A stretch of 18,346 bases of DNA from Phyllobacteriaceae bacterium (GTDB lineage: Bacteria > Pseudomonadota > Alphaproteobacteria > Rhizobiales > Devosiaceae): the NCBI GenBank assembly GCA_012799265.1, contig JAAZLP010000117.1, positions 1-18,346 of the forward strand, read 5' to 3'. Positions 7,058-13,329 of this stretch are shown here, piece after piece (the stretch's first letter is position 1; the number at the start of each line of letters is the position of its first letter). The translations under genes and the position numbers were made by a program. The notes under the pieces are model-generated. The model had not been told where the DNA came from. It made no database searches and saw only the letters and a list, made by a program, of their open reading frames with translations.

Positions 7058-7924
7058 TTGGCAAAACGGCGCCACCCGACACCACTCCGGACCTCCAGCG
7101 AGGACGTCGTCGTTTCGCGCAAGGCGCCCGATACGCCTCAGACCCGCAGCCCGGCCTATCGGCTCGCCTTTGCCGATGACGAATTCCTGACCTCGGAAGA
7201 TATTCGCGGCGTCCGCTTCCAGCTCGAATATCTCAAGCCGGAACTCCGCCTGCGCGAAAGCGGCATCACCTCGACCGTGGTTCTGTTTGGCGGTGCGCGC
7301 ATTCCCGAACCGGGCAAACCGGCCTGGGCAGCCAAGAACGAAGTGCAGAAACGCAATCTTGAGGCGGCGTCGAAATATTACGACGAGGCCCGGCGCTTCG
7401 CACAATTGGCAGCACAGACCTCAGCGACCAGCGATTTCAAGGAATTCGTCGTGGTGACCGGCGGTGGCCCCGGCGTCATGGAGGCCGGCAATCGCGGCGC
7501 CGCCGACATGGGAGCGCCCTCGATCGGTCTCAATATCGTCCTGCCTCACGAGCAGGCACCCAATCTCTATGTGACGCCAGACCTCTCGTTCAATTTCCAC
7601 TATTTCGCCACGCGGAAAATCCATTTCCTGCTGCGCGCCAAGGTTGTCGCGGTGTTCCCCGGCGGCTTCGGCACCATGGACGAATTCTTCGAGACACTGA
7701 CGCTGATCCAGACGGGTCGCATGGATAAGGTCCCGGTGCTGCTGTTCGGCAAGGAATTCTGGTCCAAGGTCATCAATCTGGAAGCGCTGGCCGAAGCGGG
7801 CACTATCGCGCCGACCGATCCCGATCTCTTCGCCGTCGTCGATGAGGCAGAAGAAGGCTGGGAGATCGTGCGCAAGTTCTACGACCTGCCGAAAATGGGC
7901 GAGCCGATCTACAAGGCTGACTGA
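7058..7924 (+). CDS. LOG-family protein (nucleotide 5'-monophosphate phosphoribohydrolase type)
   Basis: 288 residues from a TTG at 7058, set by GAGGA 8 bases upstream; the frame is open back to 6911 but the extension has no family features. The Rossmann core contains GGGPGVMEAGNRG (135-147) and PGGFGTMDE (201-209), the two signatures of the LOG family. These proteins cleave the N-glycosidic bond of nucleoside 5'-monophosphates, releasing the base and ribose 5-phosphate; some make cytokinins, others (PpnN type) tune purine pools. The N-terminal 70 residues are longer than in minimal LOG proteins. Substrate cannot be told from sequence. It is monocistronic, divergent from the dipeptidase and convergent with the small genes that follow. 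Confidence 0.9.
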   Translation: MAKRRHPTPLRTSSEDVVVSRKAPDTPQTRSPAYRLAFADDEFLTSEDIRGVRFQLEYLKPELRLRESGITSTVVLFGGARIPEPGKPAWAAKNEVQKRNLEAASKYYDEARRFAQLAAQTSATSDFKEFVVVTGGGPGVMEAGNRGAADMGAPSIGLNIVLPHEQAPNLYVTPDLSFNFHYFATRKIHFLLRAKVVAVFPGGFGTMDEFFETLTLIQTGRMDKVPVLLFGKEFWSKVINLEALAEAGTIAPTDPDLFAVVDEAEEGWEIVRKFYDLPKMGEPIYKAD

Positions 7925-7952
7925 GCCGGACCGTCTCAGGGGAAACCCAAGG

Positions 7953-8168
7953 TCAGGTCGGCTCGTTGCCTCCGTTGCGGCTCAGTTGTCGATAAAGACT
8001 GATGAGCTTGCGCCGCACCTTTCGCACCTGTTGCAGGGCGGAATAGATGCGGTCAAGATGATGCACCGGCGTCGTTTCCATCCGTCTCAGGATCTCGGCC
8101 TTGGCCAGCGATGTCTCGAGCATCTTTTCAAGGAAAACCAGACGCAGGGCCTCGGCATCCTCGGACAT
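7953..8168 (-). CDS. Small helical protein, function unknown
   Basis: 71 residues, charged and almost certainly all alpha-helical (EALRLVFLEKMLETSLAKAE, then LDRIYSALQQVRKVRRKLISLYRQL). Heptad-like hydrophobic spacing suggests a helical hairpin or coiled coil. There is no signal peptide. The start is two bases after the stop of the upstream gene (TAG, AG, ATG), so translation is probably coupled to it; its own ribosome site is poor. The family is not recognised. The pair may act together. Confidence 0.65.
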   Translation of the reverse strand: MSEDAEALRLVFLEKMLETSLAKAEILRRMETTPVHHLDRIYSALQQVRKVRRKLISLYRQLSRNGGNEPT

Positions 8169-8170
8169 CT

Positions 8171-8413
8171 CTAGTGTCGGGAACGCTGGTAGAAGTTCAG
8201 TTCATCAACCGATGCGCAGACCTTGTCTGGTGTTGGCTCCACCCCGTCGAGCATCAGCCGGGTAGCGTAGAGCCGCGCCATCAATCTTTCGGCTGCTTCC
8301 TCCACCGATACCTCGCCACGCTGGTGGCGCAGCCAGTATGCGCGGTCTTCGATCTCGAGGGCCATCTTGGCCTCGATCCGGGCGAGAATTTTCCGTCCCT
8401 CGTCGTTTGCCAT
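8171..8413 (-). CDS. Small protein, function unknown, first of a two-gene unit
   Basis: 80 residues, acidic and helical (EGRKILARIEAKMALEIEDRAYWLRHQRGEVSVEEAAERLMARLYATRLMLDG). A GGAGG sequence about 9 bases upstream of the ATG is a strong ribosome site. There is no membrane segment or signal peptide. It overlaps in function, if at all, with the next gene, which starts two bases after its stop. It lies 133 bases downstream of the hybrid kinase on the same strand and could be read from the kinase transcript. I do not recognise the family. Confidence 0.68.
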   Translation of the reverse strand: MANDEGRKILARIEAKMALEIEDRAYWLRHQRGEVSVEEAAERLMARLYATRLMLDGVEPTPDKVCASVDELNFYQRSRH

Positions 8414-8525
8414 CGCTGTCGGAACCTCCGCTGGCCCCGATAGTAGGACGGATCAGCGACGTGATGAATCCTGCCTCGTGAAATTTTCTGCCAAAACCCG
8501 GCACATTCCAGGGGAGGCGAGGCTG

Positions 8526-8549
8526 TAGTCGCGCCTTTGGGCCCGACTA
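8526..8549 (-). terminator. Hairpin overlapping the hybrid kinase stop codon
   Basis: TAGTCG (8526-8531) pairs with CGACTA (8544-8549), a one-base mismatch follows, then GCC pairs with GGC around a TTTG loop. The kinase stop codon (8547-8549) is in the stem. No T-run follows, so termination is uncertain. Confidence 0.3.
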
Positions 8550-10166
8550 TTGGCGCAATGGGCTGCGGCCGCTCTGGTTGGCGAGGCCGCTGATCGTGGC
8601 GCGCAGGGCCGCCGGTTTGACTGGCTTGGCCACCACAGCGATGCCGCGCTCCTCCGCCAGAATACGCACTGCCTGACTGCGATCCGCCGTCACCAATGCG
8701 GCCGGCAGATGTCCGCCGACATTGTGTCGGAGCCATTCGATGGCATCGAGCCCCGAGGTCTGGTCGAGGTGATAATCCATCAGCACCAGATCGGGGTACC
8801 AACCCTCAAGCAGCCGCTCGCGATCGATCTGCTTGAGCGAGAGCGCGGTGCGGACATCGCACCCCCAATGGGTGAGCAGGCCTTCCATGGCTTCAAGAAT
8901 GGGCCGCTCATTGTCCACGCAGAGGATGCGCAGGTTAAGCGTACCGAAATCCGTTTCCGTAGGGACCGGTGCCTCGTCGGTGGCTGCCCGCGTATGGCGC
9001 ACCGAGGGCAGGTAAAGTGAAAAGCGGGAGCCCCGGCCTTCCTTGCTGTCGAGTTCCAAAGTCAGGTCGAGTGCCGTGACCAGGCGCTGGACGATGGAGA
9101 GGCCCAACCCAAGCCCCTGCGCCATGCGCGCCCCGCGCTCGAGCCGCGAAAACTCGGCGAAAAGCAGCTTGTGCTGGTCGCGATTGAAGCCGATCCCGGT
9201 GTCGATGACGTCGAGGCGCAGCCTGTTGCCACGCCGCCTGATGCCAATCAGGACTTTCCCGCCGACGGGCGTATATTTGATGGCATTGGAGACAAGGTTC
9301 TGGACGATGCGGCTGAGCAATTGACGGTCGGCCAGTATGGTCCCGCTGGTGTTGGCCGTGCGCAGCGTGATCGATCGCTCCCTTGCCATCGGAGCAAATT
9401 CAACTTCGATTTTTTTGAGGAAGTCCTGCGCCTGCATCGGGGCCGGCGCTGGCTTCAAGGTGCCACTGTCGATGCGGGAGATGTCCAGCAGTGCGGACAT
9501 GATGTCCTCGACGGCCGTCAGTGAAGCCTCAATGGAATTGGCCAGTTCGGCAAAGGTGGTTGATTTCGCGCGTTCGATCAAAGTCGAGGTGTAAAGACGC
9601 GCCGCATTGAGCGGCTGCAGGAGGTCGTGGCTGGCGGCGGCAAGGAATCGGGTCTTGTCGTGGTTGGCCGCGTCCGCCTTGGCGCGCGCCGCTTCGAGCT
9701 GGGCGTTGACCTGTGTCAGTGCCTGCGTTCGCTCCTCGACGCGCCGCTCCAGGGTCTGGTTGATCTGTTCAAGAGCCCGCTCTGCTCGAACCCGGGCGCT
9801 CACATCGGAAAAACTCACGACAAGGCCGCCATCCGGCAGGCGGCTTGAATGAAACTCGAGGATCTGACCTTCGAGTGCCGAGCGTTGAGTGATGGTCGTG
9901 GGGGCGGCTGTCAGCACTTTGATGCGCTCAATGGCAAGACGTGCGGCATCCCCGGGGCCAAGATCACCCCGCTCTGCCATGAACAGTGCGATGTCGAAAA
10001 GCGCCGTGCCGGGCCGACGCAGATCGTCCGGGAGCTGCAGCAGGCGGTCATAGCGCTTATTGGAAACAACCAAACGAAGGCCGTTGTCGAATACGGCCAC
10101 GCCCTGCGGAATGTAGTCCACGGCGACAAGCAGGGCAGAGGCTGGGGCGTCTGGAAGCAGCGGCAT
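8547..10166 (-). CDS. Soluble PAS hybrid sensor histidine kinase, NahK/ErcS'-like
   Basis: 539 residues, no membrane segment. Order: PAS-like domain (about 12-125, with IPQGVAVFDNGLRLVVSN), coiled-coil linker (126-168), HisKA with phospho-acceptor His180 in AAASHDLLQPLNAARL, HATPase with N-box (QNLVSNAIKYTP, 289-300), G1 (DTGIGF, 322-327) and G2 (GLGLGLSI, 351-358), then a receiver (about 411-527) with acidic Asp418, phospho-acceptor Asp464 (LVLMDYHLDQTSG), Thr493 and Lys514. All catalytic residues are intact. The SHDLLQPLNAARL H-box is typical of the NahK/ErcS' group, which senses cytoplasmic cues and feeds phosphorelays. The ligand is unknown. It is divergent from mscL. The nearest regulator, about 0.8 kb away, has a receiver that cannot accept phosphate normally, so a simple cognate pair is doubtful. 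Confidence 0.9.
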   Translation of the reverse strand: MPLLPDAPASALLVAVDYIPQGVAVFDNGLRLVVSNKRYDRLLQLPDDLRRPGTALFDIALFMAERGDLGPGDAARLAIERIKVLTAAPTTITQRSALEGQILEFHSSRLPDGGLVVSFSDVSARVRAERALEQINQTLERRVEERTQALTQVNAQLEAARAKADAANHDKTRFLAAASHDLLQPLNAARLYTSTLIERAKSTTFAELANSIEASLTAVEDIMSALLDISRIDSGTLKPAPAPMQAQDFLKKIEVEFAPMARERSITLRTANTSGTILADRQLLSRIVQNLVSNAIKYTPVGGKVLIGIRRRGNRLRLDVIDTGIGFNRDQHKLLFAEFSRLERGARMAQGLGLGLSIVQRLVTALDLTLELDSKEGRGSRFSLYLPSVRHTRAATDEAPVPTETDFGTLNLRILCVDNERPILEAMEGLLTHWGCDVRTALSLKQIDRERLLEGWYPDLVLMDYHLDQTSGLDAIEWLRHNVGGHLPAALVTADRSQAVRILAEERGIAVVAKPVKPAALRATISGLANQSGRSPLRQ

Positions 10167-10333
10167 GGTCTCGGCGATCTATTTCCTTGGCTCGGTCGGT
10201 TATCCGCCGCTGGATAAGCGCGTGCAAGACCGCCTTTAGGCCATTGCATTTCAGCAAAAAGCTCGGCAATCGTTAATCGGGGTTAACCAAAATGTCGCAC
10301 TATCTGGCGGCGTTGAAAAGGAGAGTGCCACCA

Positions 10334-10723
10334 ATGAGCGGCTTTTTGAAAGAGTTCCGGGACTTTGCAGTCAAGGGCAACATGATCGATCTGGCGATCG
10401 GCGTGATCATCGGTGCGGCCTTCGGCGCTATCGTGTCTTCGATCGTCGATGACCTGTTCATGCCGCTGATCGGCATCATTATCGGCGGTATCGATTTCTC
10501 GGGCCTCGTGATCCAGGTCGGCGAAGCGCAGGTCAAGATCGGTCTGTTCATCAACGCCGTCGTCAAGTTCACCATCATCGCCTTCGTGCTCTTCCTCGTG
10601 GTAAAGGGCATCAACGCCATGAAGCGTCAGGCAGCCGAGGAGCCGGTGGAAACAACGCCGGCGCCGAGCAAGGAAGAAATCCTGCTCACCGAAATTCGCG
10701 ACGCCCTCCGCGCGCGTCAGTAA
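10334..10723 (+). CDS. mscL: Large-conductance mechanosensitive channel MscL
   Basis: 129 residues, near the usual 130-140. The start ATG at 10334 has AAGGAGA about 10 bases upstream; the frame is open to 10292 but the conserved N-terminal helix (MSGFLKEFRDFAVKGNMIDLA) begins here. TM1 spans about 16-45 (IDLAIGVIIGAAFGAIVSSIVDDLFMP), the periplasmic loop about 46-68, TM2 about 69-96 (FINAVVKFTIIAFVLFLVVK), then a linker and the C-terminal helix (EEILLTEIRDAL). It forms a homopentameric inner-membrane channel that releases solutes when membrane tension rises on osmotic downshock. It is a single-gene unit with its own terminator. A GTTAA-6-TTAAC repeat lies about 50 bases upstream. Confidence 0.97.
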   Translation: MSGFLKEFRDFAVKGNMIDLAIGVIIGAAFGAIVSSIVDDLFMPLIGIIIGGIDFSGLVIQVGEAQVKIGLFINAVVKFTIIAFVLFLVVKGINAMKRQAAEEPVETTPAPSKEEILLTEIRDALRARQ

Positions 10724-10732
10724 CGATCTGTC

Positions 10733-10760
10733 AAAGGCCGGTTTTCGAACCGGCCTTTTT
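10733..10760 (+). terminator. Rho-independent terminator of mscL
   Basis: AAGGCCGGTT (10734-10743), TTCG tetraloop, AACCGGCCTT (10748-10757), ending in five T. This is a 10-bp perfect stem with a stable UUCG loop, 10 bases after the mscL stop codon. Confidence 0.93.
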
Positions 10761-10788
10761 GCTGTTCTAGGAATAGGAATAAGTGCTG

Positions 10789-10817
10789 TTGACAAACAAA
10801 AACAAGGAAAATATACC
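10789..10817 (+). promoter_or_regulatory. Candidate sigma-70 promoter of the FixJ-like regulator
   Basis: A perfect TTGACA (10789-10794), 17 bases, then TATACC (10812-10817), inside the most AT-rich stretch of the window. A TATAAT at 10818-10823 is an alternative -10, but its -35 at 17-bp spacing is poor. A promoter here gives a leader of about 150 bases before the ATG at 10976. A tandem AGGAAT repeat (10769-10780) lies just upstream. Confidence 0.5.
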
Positions 10818-10832
10818 TATAATTGTAGGTAT
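10813..10832. promoter_or_regulatory. 20-bp near-palindrome overlapping the promoter, candidate operator
   Basis: ATACCTA (10813-10819), TAATTG, TAGGTAT (10826-10832): perfect 7-bp arms, and the central AATT is also symmetric, so 18 of 20 positions match. Its position over the presumed -10 and start site fits a repressor or autoregulation site for a dimeric HTH protein. Confidence 0.5.
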
Positions 10833-10975
10833 TATATCTTACGTGAATGTCTGGTCGACGGCACGAACACTTAGGGCAAACTACACTTGCGGACACCTGG
10901 GGGCATGGTGCAGCGCGACTTCGCTGTGAAAGGTACTTCGGGCGTTCCCTAACGCGAATAGCAAAGGGAAATCGG

Positions 10976-11611
10976 ATGAGTACGCATTCTTATTACCACG
11001 CATATCTCAATCGGGACCGGATGGTGCACATCGTGGATACCGATCCGGCAATCTGCGAAGCCCTCAGCATCCTGTTTCGCCTTGAGGGGTTTCAGACGAC
11101 CTTCTCCCTAGACGCCGCCCATTTCCTCAATGTGGTCGAGCGGCGGTGGCCTGATGTGGCCATCATCAATATGGCGGTTGGCAGTGATAGCGGCCTGCCG
11201 CTGCTGCGGCGGGTCAAGGCGTTGCGGACGGGGGCGCCGGTGGTGATGCTCCCCAACCATCACAATATTGACGCGGCAGTGACCGCGATGAAGCTGGGCG
11301 CGACCGATGTCCTTAGTAAGCCCATCGATAGCGAACATCTGCTGTCCGTGGTGCGGGACGCCCTCCGGCGCGACGTCCATGTCGGCGCCATGCAGGGTGG
11401 CCACCGTCCGGTCGAAGTGCGGGGTTTCGCCCAACTCACCCCGCGCGAGCGCGAAGTCCTCCAGCTCATCACCAATGGCCAGTCCAACAAGGAGGCCGGT
11501 CGCGAACTGGGTATCTCTCCCCGCACGATCGAGGTGCATCGTGCGCGGGTGATGGAGAAGCTCGGCGCCCGGAACACAGCCGACCTCATGCGGATCGTGT
11601 TGACGAGCTAA
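10976..11611 (+). CDS. FixJ/NarL-type LuxR-HTH regulator with an Asp-less receiver
   Basis: 211 residues. The ATG at 10976 has AAAGGGAAA about 6 bases upstream; the frame is open to 10847 but the receiver starts at about residue 16 (MVHIVDTDPAICEAL). Receiver about 16-132: the acidic pair is present (Asp21, Asp23) and Lys115 is kept (SKP). However, aligning PDVAIINMAVGSDSGL with the usual PDLVLLDLMMPGMDGL puts Asn65 at the phospho-acceptor, and the conserved Thr/Ser is replaced in MLPNHHN (about Pro93). The LuxR-type HTH (152-211) is canonical: LTPREREVLQLITNGQSNKEAG, then the recognition helix SPRTIEVHRARVMEKL. It should bind DNA as a dimer but is unlikely to be switched by ordinary phosphorylation. 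Targets are unknown; autoregulation through the upstream palindrome is possible. Confidence 0.9.
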   Translation: MSTHSYYHAYLNRDRMVHIVDTDPAICEALSILFRLEGFQTTFSLDAAHFLNVVERRWPDVAIINMAVGSDSGLPLLRRVKALRTGAPVVMLPNHHNIDAAVTAMKLGATDVLSKPIDSEHLLSVVRDALRRDVHVGAMQGGHRPVEVRGFAQLTPREREVLQLITNGQSNKEAGRELGISPRTIEVHRARVMEKLGARNTADLMRIVLTS

Positions 11612-11655
11612 CGTCAAGGGGCGCGGCTGATCCTGCGCCGACCAGTGGGCAAACA

Positions 11656-11689
11656 AAAAGCGCGCCGGAAGATGTCCCGGCGCGCTTTT
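11656..11689. terminator. Bidirectional terminator between the regulator and hemA
   Basis: AAAAGCGCGCCGG (11656-11668), 8-base loop, CCGGCGCGCTTTT (11677-11689): 13-bp perfect arms. T-runs occur on both strands (TTTT on plus; five T on minus), so it can end both convergent transcripts, 45 bases after the regulator stop and 21 bases after the hemA stop. Confidence 0.92.
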
Positions 11690-11710
11690 GATGTCTGGAT
11701 TTCGAGCTGA

Positions 11711-12991
11711 TCAGCCGCCGAGGTTCGGCAGGGTCAGGTCGCCGGAAGTGAGCTTGTTGGAGGTGATGGCCGCGTTGGCCTTACCGCGGGGAAGCTCAAG
11801 GGCGGTCCAGACACTGACCAGGGCGTCGCGAAGCTCATAGATCATGGCTTCGGTGTGCAGCGGCGTCGGCGTGATGCGCAGGCGCTCGGTGCCCTTGGGG
11901 ACCGTCGGGTAATTGATCGGCTGTATATAGATATTGTGCTTGTCGAGCAGCATGTCGCTGGCCGCCTTGACGGCGCGGGCGTCGCCGACGATGACCGGTA
12001 CGATATGGGTCGGCGTGTCCATCACGGGCAGACCGGCTTCGGCGAGGATCTTCTTGGTGAGAGCGGCCTGACGCTGGTGGGCAGCACGCTCTTCGCCATT
12101 GCCCTTGAGGTGCTCGATGGACGCACGGGCCGCCGCGCAGAGCGCCGGGGGCAGGGAAGTGGTGAAGATGAATTCGGCCGCGTAGGAGCGGACGGCGTCA
12201 ATGATCGCCTTGTTGGCAGCGATATAGCCGCCCATCACGCCAAAACCCTTGGCCAGCGTGCCTTCGATGACGTCGATGCGTTCCATCAGGTTGTCGCGGT
12301 CGGCAATGCCGCCGCCGCGCGGGCCATACATGCCCACAGCGTGCACTTCGTCGATATAGGTCAGCGCGCCGAATTCGTCGGCCAGATCGCAGATCTCGGC
12401 GATCGGCGCAATGTCGCCGTCCATGGAATAGACGGATTCAAAGACGATAAGCTTGGGGCGCTTGCGGTCGACCTGGCTGAGGAGTTCGCGCAGGTGGGCG
12501 ACGTCGTTATGACGGAAAATCTTCTTTTCCATGCCCGACTGACGCACGCCCTGGATCATCGAGGCGTGGTTGAGCTGGTCGGAGAAGATGATGCAGTCGG
12601 GCAGGAGGCGCGCGATGGTCGAGATCGCGGCTTCGTTGGAGACAAAGCCCGAGGTGAAAACGAGGGCTGCTTCCTTGCGGTGCAGGTCAGCGAGCGAACG
12701 CTCAAGCTCGACCAGCGGGCGGTTGGTGCCCGAAATGTTGCGGGTGCCGCCAGCGCCGACGCCCATCTTGCCGGCGGTTTCCTGCATGGCGCGCACGACC
12801 TTTTCGTGCTGGCCCATGCCAAGATAGTCGTTGGAGCACCAGATGTTGATCTCACGGGCATTGTCCGCATCGTCGCGATACAATGCCTTGGGGAAGTTTC
12901 CGGCAATCCGTTCGATGTCGGCGAAAACGCGATAGCGCTTCTCTGCCCGCAGTGTGTCCACTGCTTCTTCGAAGATTCCGCGATAGTCCAT
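11711..12991 (-). CDS. hemA: 5-Aminolevulinate synthase
   Basis: 426 residues. This PLP enzyme condenses glycine and succinyl-CoA to 5-aminolevulinate, the first step of tetrapyrrole synthesis by the C4 (Shemin) route used by alphaproteobacteria. Conserved parts: MDYRGIFEEAVDTLRAEKRYRVF at the start (given in part), WCSNDYLGMGQH, GAGGTRNISGTN, VYSMDGDIAPI, YIDEVHAVGMYG (Asp214 and His217) and the PLP lysine Lys248 in EGTLAKGFGVMGGY, the same number as in the Rhodobacter enzyme. The C-terminus extends about 20 residues past the usual end. The ATG at 12991 is preferred over 13054, with AAGGA about 8 bases upstream. It is monocistronic, with a long upstream region and a bidirectional terminator. 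Confidence 0.97.
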   Translation of the reverse strand: MDYRGIFEEAVDTLRAEKRYRVFADIERIAGNFPKALYRDDADNAREINIWCSNDYLGMGQHEKVVRAMQETAGKMGVGAGGTRNISGTNRPLVELERSLADLHRKEAALVFTSGFVSNEAAISTIARLLPDCIIFSDQLNHASMIQGVRQSGMEKKIFRHNDVAHLRELLSQVDRKRPKLIVFESVYSMDGDIAPIAEICDLADEFGALTYIDEVHAVGMYGPRGGGIADRDNLMERIDVIEGTLAKGFGVMGGYIAANKAIIDAVRSYAAEFIFTTSLPPALCAAARASIEHLKGNGEERAAHQRQAALTKKILAEAGLPVMDTPTHIVPVIVGDARAVKAASDMLLDKHNIYIQPINYPTVPKGTERLRITPTPLHTEAMIYELRDALVSVWTALELPRGKANAAITSNKLTSGDLTLPNLGG

Positions 12992-13329
12992 GGGGCCGTT
13001 CCTTAGTGCGCGCGTCGGGATCGCCGAGGCTTTTCCATGCGCCATAGTCCTCAACTAATACTCGACCCGCGACTTTTACATATGTCAATTCGACGCGTAC
13101 TGACGGCCCTAAGTCCTTGGTGAGCATGGACCGAGGCTGCGAATATGAGAGTCATTCTAAGGTAACTCGCCCTGCCTGCCAATGATTTTGCGGCCCGGCC
13201 TTCACAAGTGTGACCCGGCTGCCGCACCGCCAATTTCCGGTTAACCTGCTGAACGACAATGTGTTGATAGACTGCCAATACTGCGCTTACATCTTGGTGC
13301 GGTAGTTCGAGGGGTTGGGGGATCGCTAG
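12992..13329. other. Divergent intergenic region between hemA and the acyltransferase homologue
   Basis: 338 bases without a supported gene. On the minus strand a perfect TTGACA (complement of 13083-13088) lies about 92 bases upstream of hemA, but no good -10 follows at 16-18 bp. On the plus strand TTGATA (13264-13269), 17 bases, TTACAT (13287-13292) is a modest promoter candidate for the gene at 13330. No clear FnrL (TTGAT-N4-ATCAA) or Irr box was found; only an ATTCTAA half-site near 13155. A 19-codon ORF at about 13126 is not convincing. Confidence 0.5.

Noticed and set aside
10272..10287. GTTAA-6-TTAAC repeat upstream of mscL as a CtrA site
   Set aside because: The CtrA consensus is TTAA-N7-TTAA; here the spacer is six, and the element is equally well a chance short inverted repeat.
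10847..10975. In-frame N-terminal extension of the FixJ-like regulator
   Set aside because: The extension has no domain features, and the ATG at 10976 has a ribosome site directly before the receiver domain.
11855..13006. Plus-strand ORF of 383 codons opposite hemA
   Set aside because: Shadow of the well-conserved 5-aminolevulinate synthase; no protein family features.
13140..13165. Possible Irr/iron-control box upstream of hemA
   Set aside because: Only one half (ATTCTAA) matches; the other half of the inverted repeat is missing.
13126..13185. A 19-codon ORF (ATG near 13126) upstream of the acyltransferase homologue
   Set aside because: Too short, about 150 bases from the next gene, and no leader-peptide features such as runs of one amino acid or an attenuator hairpin.
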